Assembly (NCBI RefSeq): GCF_002086795.1 | Contig: NZ_MVIM01000004.1 | Location: 248,001 to 312,000, forward strand | From: Mycolicibacterium tusciae | GTDB taxonomy: Bacteria > Actinomycetota > Actinomycetes > Mycobacteriales > Mycobacteriaceae | Length of the DNA stretch: 64,000 nt | Reading direction: 5' to 3' | Shown here: positions 35,660-44,856 of the stretch, piece by piece | Position numbering within the stretch: the stretch's first letter is position 1 | Layout: the number at the start of each line of letters is the position of its first letter | The notes under the pieces: model-generated | Told to the model about the DNA's origin: nothing | The model's database searches: none | Seen by the model: only the letters and a program-made list of their open reading frames with translations | Made by a program: the position numbers and the translations under genes

Positions 35660-36748
35660 CTACGTCTTGGATTGCCGCTTGACCAGCACCACATGCGCCA
35701 TCGGAATCTGCGTCTGCTCCGGCGACGCCGCCAGCCGACTGACCACCCCGGCCTCGAGCCGATCGAAGAACTCCGTCTTGCGTGGGTCGGCGTGGCCTCC
35801 TTCGAGCGCGGTCGCGAACGTCGGGAACGCCGCGGCACGGCAGAACGCCCCCCACTGAGCACCGAAAGCCTTGGCGTCCTTGTCGATTTGGTACTGCTTG
35901 AAGAAACGGTCTTCGGCGTCGAAAAGGTCGAGTTGCTCGATCTCGAGATTCTCGAACCGTCCGGAAGGCGCAAAGCACGCGCGGAAGTCGGCAGCGCTGC
36001 GTCCGGCGATCGGCAGGACCATCCGCTGTTTCTCGTCCTCGGTGATCATTCCGGCCGCGGTGAGTTCGGCCACCGCGTCGTACATGCTGTCGAGGAGGGG
36101 GTGGTACCCGAAGTCACCGGACTCATCGATACCCGGCGTCATCACCACTATCCGTCCACCAGGCGCCAACTCTCGGCCACGGAACGCGACGAACTCGTGC
36201 CAGTCGTGCGCGGCCTGACGCGCATACTCGGCTTTGACGCGCTCGTCGCTGCTGTAGGCGACGTGGATGTGGTCGGGGACCGGCGCGGGCACGCGGCTGA
36301 GCCATTGGATCGCCCACGAACTCCAGCCCAGGTTGACGCTGTTGGACGGGAGGATCTGCGCGTAAAAGGAGCGACCCACGGCTGAGGCGAATGTCGCCGC
36401 ATCTTTTCGCAGGTAACTGTCCGGGTCGTCGCTGAGCGTCTTGAACAATGCCGTGAAGTCGTTGTCCGGCAGGTCGGTGTGGACGACCAGGATCGAATGG
36501 TCGTGTCGGGTTCGCTTGCGCAGCACAGCGATAGCCGCACACATGGGCAGAAGAGAGTTGTGGCCGTTGGCTGCGCCGTAGTCGGCGACGACGATCGGCC
36601 CTGGTTGCTTGGGCAGCGGTACCGCGTCGGCCGCCTTCTCGAATATCGCCATCGCCGCAGGCAGCCCGGCGGCCTGCAGTCGGGAACTGGCCGTGTAGGT
36701 ACCGCTTTCCATCGGTTCAGGCCGCACGACGATGCTTGACTCAGGCAT
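35660..36748 (-). CDS. SABATH-type SAM-dependent carboxyl methyltransferase
   Basis: 362 residues from ATG at 36748, preceded by GGAGG. N-terminal MESGTYTASSRLQAAGLPAA, then the SAM site VVADYGAANGHNSLLPM (residues ~53-70), a substrate-lid region with FYAQILPSNSVNLGWSSWA, and RELAPGGRIVVMTPGIDES. These features (the N-terminal Y-S/T-SR motif, DxGxAxGxNS loop and VNLxxSSxAxxWLS) match the SABATH family best known in plants (salicylate, benzoate and jasmonate methyl esters). It would methylate a carboxylic acid or lipid acid. It ends 3 bp after the convergent GlxA gene. Confidence 0.8.
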   Translation of the reverse strand: MPESSIVVRPEPMESGTYTASSRLQAAGLPAAMAIFEKAADAVPLPKQPGPIVVADYGAANGHNSLLPMCAAIAVLRKRTRHDHSILVVHTDLPDNDFTALFKTLSDDPDSYLRKDAATFASAVGRSFYAQILPSNSVNLGWSSWAIQWLSRVPAPVPDHIHVAYSSDERVKAEYARQAAHDWHEFVAFRGRELAPGGRIVVMTPGIDESGDFGYHPLLDSMYDAVAELTAAGMITEDEKQRMVLPIAGRSAADFRACFAPSGRFENLEIEQLDLFDAEDRFFKQYQIDKDAKAFGAQWGAFCRAAAFPTFATALEGGHADPRKTEFFDRLEAGVVSRLAASPEQTQIPMAHVVLVKRQSKT

Positions 36749-36806
36749 CGCGACCTCCGGGACGTGTTGGCAGCGGGTAGCTGGCGTACCCACGACCGTA
36801 GTCCCC

Positions 36807-37754
36807 TTACGCGGGATAGGTCACCGAAGTCAGTCGCTCCGAGATCTCCCACAATCTGCGTCCGTCGGCCTCGTCACTGGCGCGGGGAAGGATCTTGGCG
36901 TCGGTGACGCCGCCGCCGGCGAGTTCGAGGATGCCCCGCGGTCCGTAGAACGCGCCACCCTGCGCCTCGGGGGCGGTCGCGCCGTACAAGCTGGGCAGAA
37001 TTCCCTCGTCGATCTCCTGCCACATGAACGGCATCGCCGACCGGCTGACGCGGTAGAAGCGTTCCAGCAGCGTCGGGTTGGCCTGACCGTGGGAGGGGCC
37101 GCTCAGCTGGAGGTTGGTCTTGCACAAGCCGGGATGCGACGCGTTGGACATGATGTTCCACCCGCCGTGGCGACTCCTGCGGTCCAACTCGATCGCGAAC
37201 ATCAGGTTCGCGGACTTGGACTGCGCGTACGCCTGGGTGGCGTTGTATCGCTTCTCCCACTGCAGATCGTCGAACCGGATGCCGCCGAAGCGCGCTGCGG
37301 AGCTGCTCAACGAGTGCACCCGCGGGTTCTCGGCGGCCCGCAGCAGCGGCAGCAGATGCCCGGTGAGCGCGAAGTGGCCCAAATGGTTACAGCCGAACTG
37401 CAATTCGAATCCGTCGGCGGTGGTTTCCCGCTGCGGTGGCTGCATGATGCCTGCGTTGTTGATCAGGAGGTCGATCGGTCGCCCCTCGGCGTTCAGTTCG
37501 TCGCCCAGCGCCTTGACGCTGGCTAGCGAGGACAGGTCGAGCGCCTTGATGGACAGCTTGGCGTCGGGGACCGTCGCGCGGATCTGCTCGATCGCGGCCT
37601 CGCCCTTGGCGCGGTTGCGGATCGCCATGACGACGTCGGCGCCCGCGGCGGCCAGCCGGGTCGCGATGCCAAGCCCCAGCCCGGAGTTGGCGCCGGTGAC
37701 GACCGCGAGCTTTCCGGACTGATCGGGGACCGTCACTGTGCGCACACGGACCAT
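36807..37754 (-). CDS. Short-chain dehydrogenase (retinol-dehydrogenase-like)
   Basis: 315 residues from the ATG at 37754, downstream of GGAG. Cofactor motif [10 protein letters not shown] near residue 20, NNAGIMQPP near 99, [10 protein letters not shown] with the catalytic Ser, and [18 protein letters not shown] with Tyr/Lys. The NxG motif and long C-terminal region suit the mycobacterial SDR group acting on alcohols of lipid or sterol type. It diverges from a TetR gene, with clear paired operators between them, so it is probably that repressor's main target. Confidence 0.86.
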   Translation of the reverse strand: MVRVRTVTVPDQSGKLAVVTGANSGLGLGIATRLAAAGADVVMAIRNRAKGEAAIEQIRATVPDAKLSIKALDLSSLASVKALGDELNAEGRPIDLLINNAGIMQPPQRETTADGFELQFGCNHLGHFALTGHLLPLLRAAENPRVHSLSSSAARFGGIRFDDLQWEKRYNATQAYAQSKSANLMFAIELDRRSRHGGWNIMSNASHPGLCKTNLQLSGPSHGQANPTLLERFYRVSRSAMPFMWQEIDEGILPSLYGATAPEAQGGAFYGPRGILELAGGGVTDAKILPRASDEADGRRLWEISERLTSVTYPA

Positions 37755-37795
37755 GAGTTTCTCCTCTGCGTCGGATGAATAACCGAACAGTAACG

Positions 37796-37835
37796 GACCA
37801 TCGGTCTGATAACAAGAGCCCGATGGTCTGATAAC
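37796..37835. promoter_or_regulatory. TetR operator (inverted and direct repeats)
   Basis: GACCATCGG (37796-37804) and CCGATGGTC (37820-37828) form a 9-bp inverted repeat with a 15-bp spacer. GGTCTGATAAC also occurs twice, at 37803 and 37825, exactly 22 bp (two turns) apart. The block ends 11 bp before the tetR start and 41 bp from the SDR start. Confidence 0.68.
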
Positions 37836-37846
37836 GTTGTCGTTTT

Positions 37847-38518
37847 GTGACGTCCTTTCAGCGCGCTCGCCGACCGGAGCAGATGGCGGCCCGGCGGATG
37901 GCGATCATGAACGTCGCGCGCGACATGCTTGCCGAGAAGACCGTCGGCGACATCAGCTTGCGGGAACTCTCGGATCGGGTCGGACTGGCCAAGTCGAACG
38001 TACTGAGATATTTCGACAGCCGCGAGGCGATCTTCCTCGAGGTGCTCGACGAGGAATTCACGATGTGGCTCGGTGACATCGAGGATCGGCTGGGGCGACC
38101 ACGTACCAGAAAATCGGGCTACGCCAACGAGATCCGGGTTGCGACCGTCGTCGCGGACTCGGTGATGGCGCGCCCGCTGCTCGGCGAGCTTCTCGGGTCG
38201 ATGGCCTCGGTGCTGGAACGCAACATCTCGCATCACTTCGCCCGTGACTTCAAGGCGCGCGCGATGGGGCGGATCGCGGCGTTGGCGGCCCTCGTCCACC
38301 GCCATCTGCCCTGGCTACCTGAAGAGTTCACCGCGTTCTTCGCCGAGGGATCGCTGATGTTGACGGCGGGGGCGTATCCGTTCTCGGTGCCCACCGAACC
38401 AGTGCGCGCCGCCATCGCAGAGATCGGACTTCCCGATCCAGGTCAGCGATTCAGCGATGGACTGCGATTGGGTCTGCAGACATGGCTGATCGGCGCGGCG
38501 GCACAGACGGAGGCGTGA
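37847..38518 (+). CDS. TetR-family regulator
   Basis: 223 residues from GTG at 37847. HTH segment [20 protein letters not shown] followed by [15 protein letters not shown] (residues ~35-65), then a helical ligand-binding domain. The FDSREAIFL pattern is typical of TetR repressors. It diverges from the SDR gene and likely represses both through the inverted and direct repeats just upstream. No ligand-specific residues can be named. Confidence 0.87.
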   Translation: MTSFQRARRPEQMAARRMAIMNVARDMLAEKTVGDISLRELSDRVGLAKSNVLRYFDSREAIFLEVLDEEFTMWLGDIEDRLGRPRTRKSGYANEIRVATVVADSVMARPLLGELLGSMASVLERNISHHFARDFKARAMGRIAALAALVHRHLPWLPEEFTAFFAEGSLMLTAGAYPFSVPTEPVRAAIAEIGLPDPGQRFSDGLRLGLQTWLIGAAAQTEA

Positions 38519-38554
38519 CAGACATACGGCCGAAGTCGTGACACACTTTCGGCC

Positions 38555-39286
38555 ATGAAGCGCGCGCCGCGGATCGCGATCGTGGTTTCTGTTCTCACGT
38601 TGGTCGTGTCGGTTGTGGGCTTCGTCGCGACGCTCGTACTGAACACCTTCGTCCTCGATGAGTACGACGCCTACGGGGAATTGCCGATCCCCGGGTCGAC
38701 CACCCTGGAGCTCCCCGCGGGCGAGATGACCGTCAGTTTCCATACGGTGACGACAGGCAGGCCGACGAGCGGATTTCCGATCCCCGACCTGAGTTTCGGT
38801 ATTACCCCGACCGAGGGACGCCCGGAACCGACGGTCACCGAAAACGTCGGCGGGACAACCTCGGTCAACAGCGACGTACGAGTGCGAATCTGGACAGTGC
38901 ACATTCCGCAAGCAGGTACCTACGAGGTCGAGGCAGAGGGATCCGTCGACGGTTACATCGCGCCGAGGCTGGCATTCGGACATGACGACTCCCGCGGCTG
39001 GCTGCTGTTCGTGTTCGGCGGTCTCTTCGGCCTCGGTCTGCTGGTGCTCGTCGTCTCGTTGCTGTGGTCGTCGCGTGCGGCCAAGAAGGCGCGACTTCTG
39101 CAACACCATGAGCTGTCGGCCGATACGCCCACGTGGAGCGCCGGGTCACCCCCCGCGGCCAGTACGCCCACCGATCAGGGTGTGCGGCTGGAACAGATCC
39201 GGCATTTGGCTGCGCTGAGGGATTCCGGGGCGCTGACCGAAGACGAGTACGCGGCCGAGAAGCGCCGCATCCTCAACGGGGACTGA
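38555..39286 (+). CDS. Membrane protein with C-terminal SHOCT domain
   Basis: 243 residues from ATG at 38555. TM1 IAIVVSVLTLVVSVVGFVAT, then a ~115-residue extracytoplasmic beta-rich region (LELPAGEMTVSFHTVTTG), TM2 GWLLFVFGGLFGLGLLVLVV, and a cytoplasmic tail ending in a SHOCT motif (RLEQIRHLAALRDSGALTED then EYAAEKRRIL). SHOCT segments usually mediate oligomerisation or lipid interaction. It stands 36 bp after the TetR gene on the same strand and may be cotranscribed, although a functional link is not evident. Confidence 0.78.
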   Translation: MKRAPRIAIVVSVLTLVVSVVGFVATLVLNTFVLDEYDAYGELPIPGSTTLELPAGEMTVSFHTVTTGRPTSGFPIPDLSFGITPTEGRPEPTVTENVGGTTSVNSDVRVRIWTVHIPQAGTYEVEAEGSVDGYIAPRLAFGHDDSRGWLLFVFGGLFGLGLLVLVVSLLWSSRAAKKARLLQHHELSADTPTWSAGSPPAASTPTDQGVRLEQIRHLAALRDSGALTEDEYAAEKRRILNGD

Positions 39287-39302
39287 TCGCCGCGGGGATT
39301 AC

Positions 39303-39929
39303 TCAGCTGCCGCGCTTGACCCAGTCGTCGTAATTCACCAGCTCGTCACCGATGGTGGTGGTGTCGCCGTGTCCGGTGTAGACGACGGTGTCGTCGGGCA
39401 GCTTGCCGAGGCGGCCCGAGATCGACGAGAGGATCGTGGGGAAGTCCGAGTACGACCGTCCGGTGGCCCCCGGGCCGCCCTGGAACAGGGTGTCGCCGCT
39501 GAAGACCGCGTTCAACGCGGGCGCATGCCAACAGACCGAGCCCGGCGAGTGTCCCGGAGTGTGCAGCGCGTGCAGCTCGATGCCGCCGACAGCGAGCGTC
39601 TCGCCGTCGCTGACGGTGCGGAAATCCCTCTCGGGGTGAGTCATTCGCCACAGCACGTCGTCGGCCGGATGCAGAAGCACCGGCGCGTCGAGCGCATCCG
39701 ACAGCTCAGGGGCGACGGTGACGTGGTCGTTGTGCCCGTGGGTGCACACGACTGCCACCACGTTGCGGCCGCCGACGGCCATCACGATCGGGCCGGCGTC
39801 GTGGGCGGCGTCGAAGACGATGACGTCGTTGTCGTCGCCGACGAGCCAGATGTTGTTGTCGACTTCCCAGGATCCGCCGTCGAGTTCGAAGGTGCCGTGG
39901 GTGACGACGCGGGAGATGTTGTCGCTCAC
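39303..39929 (-). CDS. Metallo-beta-lactamase-fold hydrolase (glyoxalase II-like)
   Basis: 208 residues from GTG/ATG at 39929, overlapping the mscR stop by 4 bp. Contains the MBL zinc motif THGHNDH (residues ~63-69), HTPGHSPGS with a further His, [10 protein letters not shown] with the bridging Asp, and [10 protein letters not shown]. It is probably the second enzyme in mycothiol-dependent detoxification, hydrolysing an S-acyl- or S-formyl-mycothiol product of MscR. That is inferred from operon context, which matches Rv2259-Rv2260. Confidence 0.85.
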   Translation of the reverse strand: MSDNISRVVTHGTFELDGGSWEVDNNIWLVGDDNDVIVFDAAHDAGPIVMAVGGRNVVAVVCTHGHNDHVTVAPELSDALDAPVLLHPADDVLWRMTHPERDFRTVSDGETLAVGGIELHALHTPGHSPGSVCWHAPALNAVFSGDTLFQGGPGATGRSYSDFPTILSSISGRLGKLPDDTVVYTGHGDTTTIGDELVNYDDWVKRGS

Positions 39930-41011
39930 AGGATCACCACCGAGCGCAAAACCTCGCCGGCGTGCATGCGATGGAATGCCGACTCGATATCTTCTAAGCC
40001 GATGCGTTCGGAGACGAACTTCTCCAACGGCAGCCTGCCCTGCAGGTAGAGGCTTATCAGCGTGGGGAAGTCACGCTCGGGCAGGCAGTCGCCATACCAC
40101 GACGACTTCAGTGAACCGCCGCGGGAGAAGAAGTCGATCAGCGGCATCTCCAACGTCATGTCCGGTGTCGGAACACCAACGAGCACAACGGTTCCGGCCA
40201 GATCGCGGGCATAGAACGCCTGCTTCCACGTTTCGGGCCGACCGACCGCGTCGATCACCACGTCCGCGCCGAAGCCGTCGGTCAAATCCTGAATCGTCGC
40301 CACCGGGTCGAGCTCCTTGGCGTTGATGGTGTGCGTGGCCCCGAACCCGCGCGCCCAGTCCAGCTTCTTGTTGTCGGTGTCCACCGCGATGATCCGCCGC
40401 GCCCCGACCAGGGCGGCCCCGGCGATCGCGGCATCACCGACACCGCCGCAGCCGATAACGGCCACGGTGTCGTCACGGTTGACCGCGCCGGTGTTGATCG
40501 CCGCGCCGATACCGGCCATCACCCCGCACCCCAACAGGCCTGCGACCGCGGGATCGGCGGCCGGATCTACCTTCGTGCACTGGCCCTCGTGCACCAACGT
40601 CTTGTCGGCGAAGGCGCCGATGCCCAGCGCGGGCGTCAACGGGGTGCCGTCGGTCAGTGTCATCGGCTGCTCGGCGTTGAATGTGTCAAAGCACAAATGT
40701 GGGCGACCGCGCTTGCACGCCCGGCACTGTCCACACACCGCACGCCAGTTCAGGATCACGAAGTCGCCGGCCTGGACATTCGTCACACCCGCGCCGACCG
40801 ACTCCACCGTGCCTGCCGCCTCATGACCCAGCAGGAAGGGGAACTCGTCGTTGATCCCGCCCTCGCGATACGTCAGATCGGTGTGGCACACCCCGCAAGC
40901 GATGATGTCGACCACCACCTCACCGGCACCCGGATCGGGGATGACCACCTCTACCACCTCGACCGGCTCACCCTTCTCACGCGAAATCACGCCCCGCACC
41001 GTCTGAGTCAT
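39926..41011 (-). CDS. mscR: S-nitrosomycothiol reductase / mycothiol-dependent formaldehyde dehydrogenase
   Basis: 361 residues from ATG at 41011. A zinc alcohol dehydrogenase: catalytic zinc ligands C39 (ACGVCHTDL) and H63 (LGHEAAG), structural zinc cysteines 93, 96, 99 and 107, and NAD motif [14 protein letters not shown] near 190. The mycobacterial MscR/AdhE2 group oxidises S-hydroxymethyl-mycothiol formed from formaldehyde and reduces S-nitrosomycothiol. The overlapping MBL-fold gene supports the same pathway. It diverges from a LuxR-type regulator, with an inverted repeat between the two genes. Confidence 0.9.
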   Translation of the reverse strand: MTQTVRGVISREKGEPVEVVEVVIPDPGAGEVVVDIIACGVCHTDLTYREGGINDEFPFLLGHEAAGTVESVGAGVTNVQAGDFVILNWRAVCGQCRACKRGRPHLCFDTFNAEQPMTLTDGTPLTPALGIGAFADKTLVHEGQCTKVDPAADPAVAGLLGCGVMAGIGAAINTGAVNRDDTVAVIGCGGVGDAAIAGAALVGARRIIAVDTDNKKLDWARGFGATHTINAKELDPVATIQDLTDGFGADVVIDAVGRPETWKQAFYARDLAGTVVLVGVPTPDMTLEMPLIDFFSRGGSLKSSWYGDCLPERDFPTLISLYLQGRLPLEKFVSERIGLEDIESAFHRMHAGEVLRSVVIL

Positions 41012-41040
41012 GGGGACAACATAACGTCCTCAATTAATTC

Positions 41041-41056
41041 ATGCCCGAAGGGGCAT
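41041..41056. promoter_or_regulatory. Inverted repeat in the mscR/luxR divergent region
   Basis: ATGCCC-GAAG-GGGCAT, a perfect 6-bp repeat with a 4-nt spacer, 30 bp upstream of mscR and 42 bp before the preferred luxR start (41098). It contains an in-frame ATG at 41041 that is therefore more likely operator than start codon. Confidence 0.5.
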
Positions 41057-41097
41057 TTGAACTTCTCCTACCGGATATACCGTTGTACTTCACTGAC

Positions 41098-42711
41098 ATG
41101 GATAACGGCGTAGGCACTCACGGCGACCTGCTGCTGACGGCGCGCACCGCGCACGTCCGCCGAGACTGGCATGCCTCCTACTCGGCATTCTCGCGGGCAG
41201 GCGAGGACACGCCACTGGCTACCGACGACCTCGACGCGATGGCCACGGCGGCCTGGCAGCTGGGCCGCGGCAAGGAGTCCCTGCGCATCGCCGAACGTGT
41301 CTTCGGACAGTTGTCGCGCACCGACCCGCCGTCGGCGGCGATGAAAGCCGTCGAACTCGGCCTGGCGTGGTTCACCCGCGGGGACTTCGTCATCGCGCAG
41401 GGCTGGATGAACCGGGCACGCCGACTGCTCGTCGGCGCCCCCGAGGGGCCCACCGACGGCTACCTGGCATATCTCGAGGCGCTCGTGGTGATGGGCGACG
41501 CCGACGCGCTCGCCGCGCGGGTGCAGAAGCTACGAGAAGTCTCTCAGCGGCTCGACATGCCCGCGCTCAACGCACTGTGCCGGGTCGCCGAGGCGCTGAC
41601 CGCGATCAGCGAGGCCCGAGTGGCCGACGCGTACGGACTGATCGACGAGGCAATGCTGCCGATCCTTGCCGACCAGGTGCCCATCGATTGGGCGGGCGAC
41701 ATCTACTGCGTCGTCCTCAACCAATGTCATCGGCTAGCCGACCTGCCGCGGATGAGGGCATGGACCCAATCAATGGAGCGCTGGTGCAACGACTTTGCGG
41801 CGTCGTCGAACTACGGCGGGGTCTGCGATGTGCATCGGTTGCAGCTGTCGGCTGCCACCGAGGACTACCGGCAGCTCGAGGACAGGCTTGTCGATGCCAG
41901 CCGGGCGCTGGAGGAGGTCAACACCTGGGCCGCCGGTGAGGGTTACTTCCAACTGGGGGAGGTGCGGCGGCTGCGCGGCGATGCCGATGGTGCGTTCGCG
42001 GCCTTTGCGCGCGCCCGGGCCCTTGGCGTGGAGCCGCAACCCGGTGAGGCGTTGCTGCGTTGCCGGGTGGGTGACCGCGAAACCGCGTGGACCGATTTGC
42101 GGCTGGCGCTTGCCGGAGCCGACCGGCCGGGCCGCATGCGACTGTTGCGCGCGTCGGTCGAAGTCGCGCTGGCACGTGGCAGCCTCGACGAAGGCGAAAG
42201 ATACTGCGCCGAACTCGAATCCGGCGCCGAAGTGTTTGCCACCCCCGGGTTCCGGGCGTGGGCGGCACATGCCCGCGGCGCGCTGTTGACACAGCAGGGG
42301 CAGCACGCGAGCGCACTGCGCTTGCTCGAAGCGGCGCTGCGCGAGTATCGAACTCAGCAATCTCGGTACGAAACCGCGCAGATTTACGAGTGGATGGCCG
42401 TCGCGCACAAGGGCCTCGGCGACGAGCAGCTGGCCGCCGCGGACTCGGCGACCGCCGAGAACATCTACGCCCAGCTGGGAGTCGAGTCGGCCCAGATCTG
42501 CGTCACCAGCACACCCCGGGGTCTGACCAAACGCGAAATCGAGATCCTGCAACGAATCGCCGGGGGCGCGACCAACAAACAGGTCGCCGAGCAGATCTGC
42601 ATCAGTGAGAAGACGGTCGGCCGTCATCTGGCCAACATCTACGCCAAACTCGACGTCTCCTCGCGCACGGCCGCGGTGGCGTGGGCATACGACAACGACA
42701 TCCTGCAATGA
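41098..42711 (+). CDS. LuxR-family regulator with TPR-like sensor domain
   Basis: 537 residues from ATG at 41098; the upstream ATG at 41041 lies in an inverted repeat only 30 bp from mscR. Residues ~20-460 are helical repeats of TPR/MalT type without a visible P-loop, and residues ~470-535 are a GerE HTH (LTKREIEILQRIAGGATNKQ then ISEKTVGRHLANIYAKLDVS). It is a LuxR solo sensing an unknown ligand, with no acyl-homoserine-lactone domain. It lies directly upstream of the methyltransferase operon, and a palindrome between them is a likely target. Confidence 0.84.
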   Translation: MDNGVGTHGDLLLTARTAHVRRDWHASYSAFSRAGEDTPLATDDLDAMATAAWQLGRGKESLRIAERVFGQLSRTDPPSAAMKAVELGLAWFTRGDFVIAQGWMNRARRLLVGAPEGPTDGYLAYLEALVVMGDADALAARVQKLREVSQRLDMPALNALCRVAEALTAISEARVADAYGLIDEAMLPILADQVPIDWAGDIYCVVLNQCHRLADLPRMRAWTQSMERWCNDFAASSNYGGVCDVHRLQLSAATEDYRQLEDRLVDASRALEEVNTWAAGEGYFQLGEVRRLRGDADGAFAAFARARALGVEPQPGEALLRCRVGDRETAWTDLRLALAGADRPGRMRLLRASVEVALARGSLDEGERYCAELESGAEVFATPGFRAWAAHARGALLTQQGQHASALRLLEAALREYRTQQSRYETAQIYEWMAVAHKGLGDEQLAAADSATAENIYAQLGVESAQICVTSTPRGLTKREIEILQRIAGGATNKQVAEQICISEKTVGRHLANIYAKLDVSSRTAAVAWAYDNDILQ

Positions 42712-42716
42712 GTGAC

Positions 42717-42729
42717 TGCATCGGATGCA
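42717..42729. promoter_or_regulatory. 13-bp palindrome upstream of the methyltransferase operon
   Basis: TGCATC-G-GATGCA, 5 bp past the LuxR-type stop and 100 bp before the methyltransferase start. With a single central base it cannot form a terminator hairpin, so an operator for the preceding LuxR-type regulator is the better reading. Confidence 0.45.
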
Positions 42730-42829
42730 CCACACGGGTGGCCGAAGAAATGCATGGTTTGGCCGATGCGGGCGGTGCGCGCCAGGCGTTTACTTCACGT
42801 GACCACTCGACTACCTCTCAAGGAGCACG

Positions 42830-43909
42830 ATGACCGCCATCGAAGAACAGCAATTCACCGACACCACAGAAGAATTTGCCGGCCGTATCGCCGGTGCCAT
42901 CGACAGCGCCAGCCTGGCGATCCTGCTGTCGATCGGGCACCAGACCAAACTGTTCGACACGCTGGCCGAACTACCACCGGCCACCAGCGCGCAGATCGCC
43001 GACGCCGCCGGGCTCAACGAACGCTATGTGCGGGAATGGCTGGGTGGGGTGGTGTCCGGCCGCGTCGTCGAATTCAACCCGGCCACGCAGACCTACACCC
43101 TCCCGCGGCACCGCGCGGCGGTGCTGACGCGGGCGGCGGGTCCGGACAATCTGGCCCGCGTCGCGCAGTTCATACCCATGCTCGGCGAGGTGGAACAGAA
43201 GGTCGTCGATTGCTTCCACAACGGCGGTGGTTTGTCGTACGGCGACTACCCCCGCTTCCACAAGCTGATGGCCGAGGAGAGTGGTGAGGTGTTCGACGCC
43301 GCACTCGTCGAGGTCATCCTGCCGATGGTCGACGGCCTGCCCGAGCGGCTGCGCGCCGGCGCCGACGTGGCCGACATCGGCTGTGGCAGTGGCCACGCGA
43401 TCAATGTCATGGCACAGGCGTTTCCGGCAAGTCGCTTCACGGGGATCGACTTCTCCGACGAAGGCCTCGCTGTCGGCCGGGCCGAAGCCCAACGGCTGAG
43501 CCTTCCCAACGCGACGTTCTCCGCCATGGATGTGGCCGCGCTCGATATGAGCGAAACCTATGACGTCATCACCGTTTTCGACGCGATTCACGACCAGGCC
43601 CACCCCGCGCGGGTGCTCCAGAACATCTATTCCGCACTGCGGCCGGGCGGCGTGTTGTTGATGGTCGACATCAAGGCGTCGACTCAGTTGGAGGACAATG
43701 TCGGCGTGCCGTTGGCGACGTACCTCTACACGGTGTCGACGATGCACTGCATGAGCGTTTCGCTGGGTCTGGGCGGAGATGGCTTGGGCACCTGTTGGGG
43801 CCGGCAACTGGCGACGTCGATGCTCGCCGATGCCGGCTTCGGCGACGTCACGGTCCGCGAGATCGAGTCCGACGCGTTCAACTACTACTACATCGCGCGC
43901 AAATCATGA
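42830..43909 (+). CDS. SAM-dependent methyltransferase (Rv2258c-like)
   Basis: 359 residues from ATG at 42830 (AAGGAGCACG upstream). N-terminal winged-helix dimerisation part ([20 protein letters not shown]) typical of O-methyltransferases, then the SAM motif [20 protein letters not shown] near residue 180, and [14 protein letters not shown]. It is close to Rv2258c, once annotated as a regulator but of methyltransferase fold. The acceptor is unknown. Its stop overlaps the homocysteine methyltransferase start (ATGA), so S-adenosylhomocysteine use and methionine recycling may be coupled. Confidence 0.86.
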   Translation: MTAIEEQQFTDTTEEFAGRIAGAIDSASLAILLSIGHQTKLFDTLAELPPATSAQIADAAGLNERYVREWLGGVVSGRVVEFNPATQTYTLPRHRAAVLTRAAGPDNLARVAQFIPMLGEVEQKVVDCFHNGGGLSYGDYPRFHKLMAEESGEVFDAALVEVILPMVDGLPERLRAGADVADIGCGSGHAINVMAQAFPASRFTGIDFSDEGLAVGRAEAQRLSLPNATFSAMDVAALDMSETYDVITVFDAIHDQAHPARVLQNIYSALRPGGVLLMVDIKASTQLEDNVGVPLATYLYTVSTMHCMSVSLGLGGDGLGTCWGRQLATSMLADAGFGDVTVREIESDAFNYYYIARKS

Positions 43910-44847
43910 GCCGGCGCGGGAGTCTTCCTCAGCTGGGTGGCGGCATGTTCGTGACCGACGGTGGACTCGAGACCGAACTCGTCTTCCATGACGGCATCGA
44001 CCTGCCTGCCTTCGCGGCGTTCCCCTTGCTCGACAGTCCGGACACCCGGGACCGGCTGCGGCGCTACTACGACGGGTACCTGGCGATCGCGCGCAGGCAT
44101 GGCGCCGGCTTCGTCGTCGAAACACCAACGTGGCGCGCCAATCCCGACTGGGCTGCACAGCTCGGGTACTCGCCCGAGCGGCTCGACGCGGTGAACCGTT
44201 CGGCGGTGGAACTCGCCGAGGAGGTCCGTGCGGCCGCGACGGCCGAGGGTCTCACCGCGGTGGTGAGCGGCTGCGTGGGCCCGCGCGGCGACGGCTATGA
44301 CCCGCGCGACGCGATGACGGCCGAGGATGCCGAGCGGTATCACGCGGTCCAGATCGCGACGTTCGCCGATACGACCGCCGACCAGGTCACCGCGATCACG
44401 ATGACCAACGCCGCAGAGGGAATCGGTGTGGTGCGGGCCGCTGCCGCGGCGGGCATTCCCGCGGCGGTCTCGTTCACCGTCGAGACCGATGGCCGGCTGC
44501 CGACGGGTCAGCCGTTGCACGAGGCGATCGAGCAGGTTGATGCCGAAACAGACAGCGGTGCAGCGTATTTCATGGTCAACTGTGCGCATCCGACGCATTT
44601 CGCGGATGCGCTTGGCCGCGACGGGGCGTGGCGGTCGCGGCTCGTCGGTCTGCGCTCGAACGCGTCGTCGAAGAGTCACGCTGAACTCGACGAGTCCACC
44701 GAGCTCGACGAGGGCGACCCCGACGACCTCGGGGCGCGGCACGCCGCCCTGCGGGATCGCTTACCCGCGGTGACGGTGCTCGGCGGCTGCTGCGGCACCG
44801 ACGCGCGCCATGTGGCGGCCATCTGCGAGGCGTGGAGCGCCCAATAG
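43906..44847 (+). CDS. Homocysteine S-methyltransferase (MmuM-like)
   Basis: 313 residues from ATG at 43906, overlapping the methyltransferase stop. N-terminal [20 protein letters not shown], then [20 protein letters not shown] and VNCAHPTHF, and the terminal [11 protein letters not shown], giving the three zinc cysteines of the family. It would transfer a methyl group from S-methylmethionine or SAM to homocysteine to form methionine. Placement after a SAM methyltransferase suggests salvage of the methyl cycle, or a secondary role on another thiol. Confidence 0.85.
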   Translation: MSRRGSLPQLGGGMFVTDGGLETELVFHDGIDLPAFAAFPLLDSPDTRDRLRRYYDGYLAIARRHGAGFVVETPTWRANPDWAAQLGYSPERLDAVNRSAVELAEEVRAAATAEGLTAVVSGCVGPRGDGYDPRDAMTAEDAERYHAVQIATFADTTADQVTAITMTNAAEGIGVVRAAAAAGIPAAVSFTVETDGRLPTGQPLHEAIEQVDAETDSGAAYFMVNCAHPTHFADALGRDGAWRSRLVGLRSNASSKSHAELDESTELDEGDPDDLGARHAALRDRLPAVTVLGGCCGTDARHVAAICEAWSAQ

Positions 44848-44856
44848 GCTGCTGAT

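Noticed and set aside
41041..41097. ATG at 41041 as the LuxR start
   Set aside because: It lies in an inverted repeat and leaves only 29 bp to divergent mscR. The ATG at 41098 gives a normal promoter distance.
42717..42729. TGCATCGGATGCA as the terminator of the LuxR gene
   Set aside because: A one-base centre cannot form a hairpin loop and no T-run follows.
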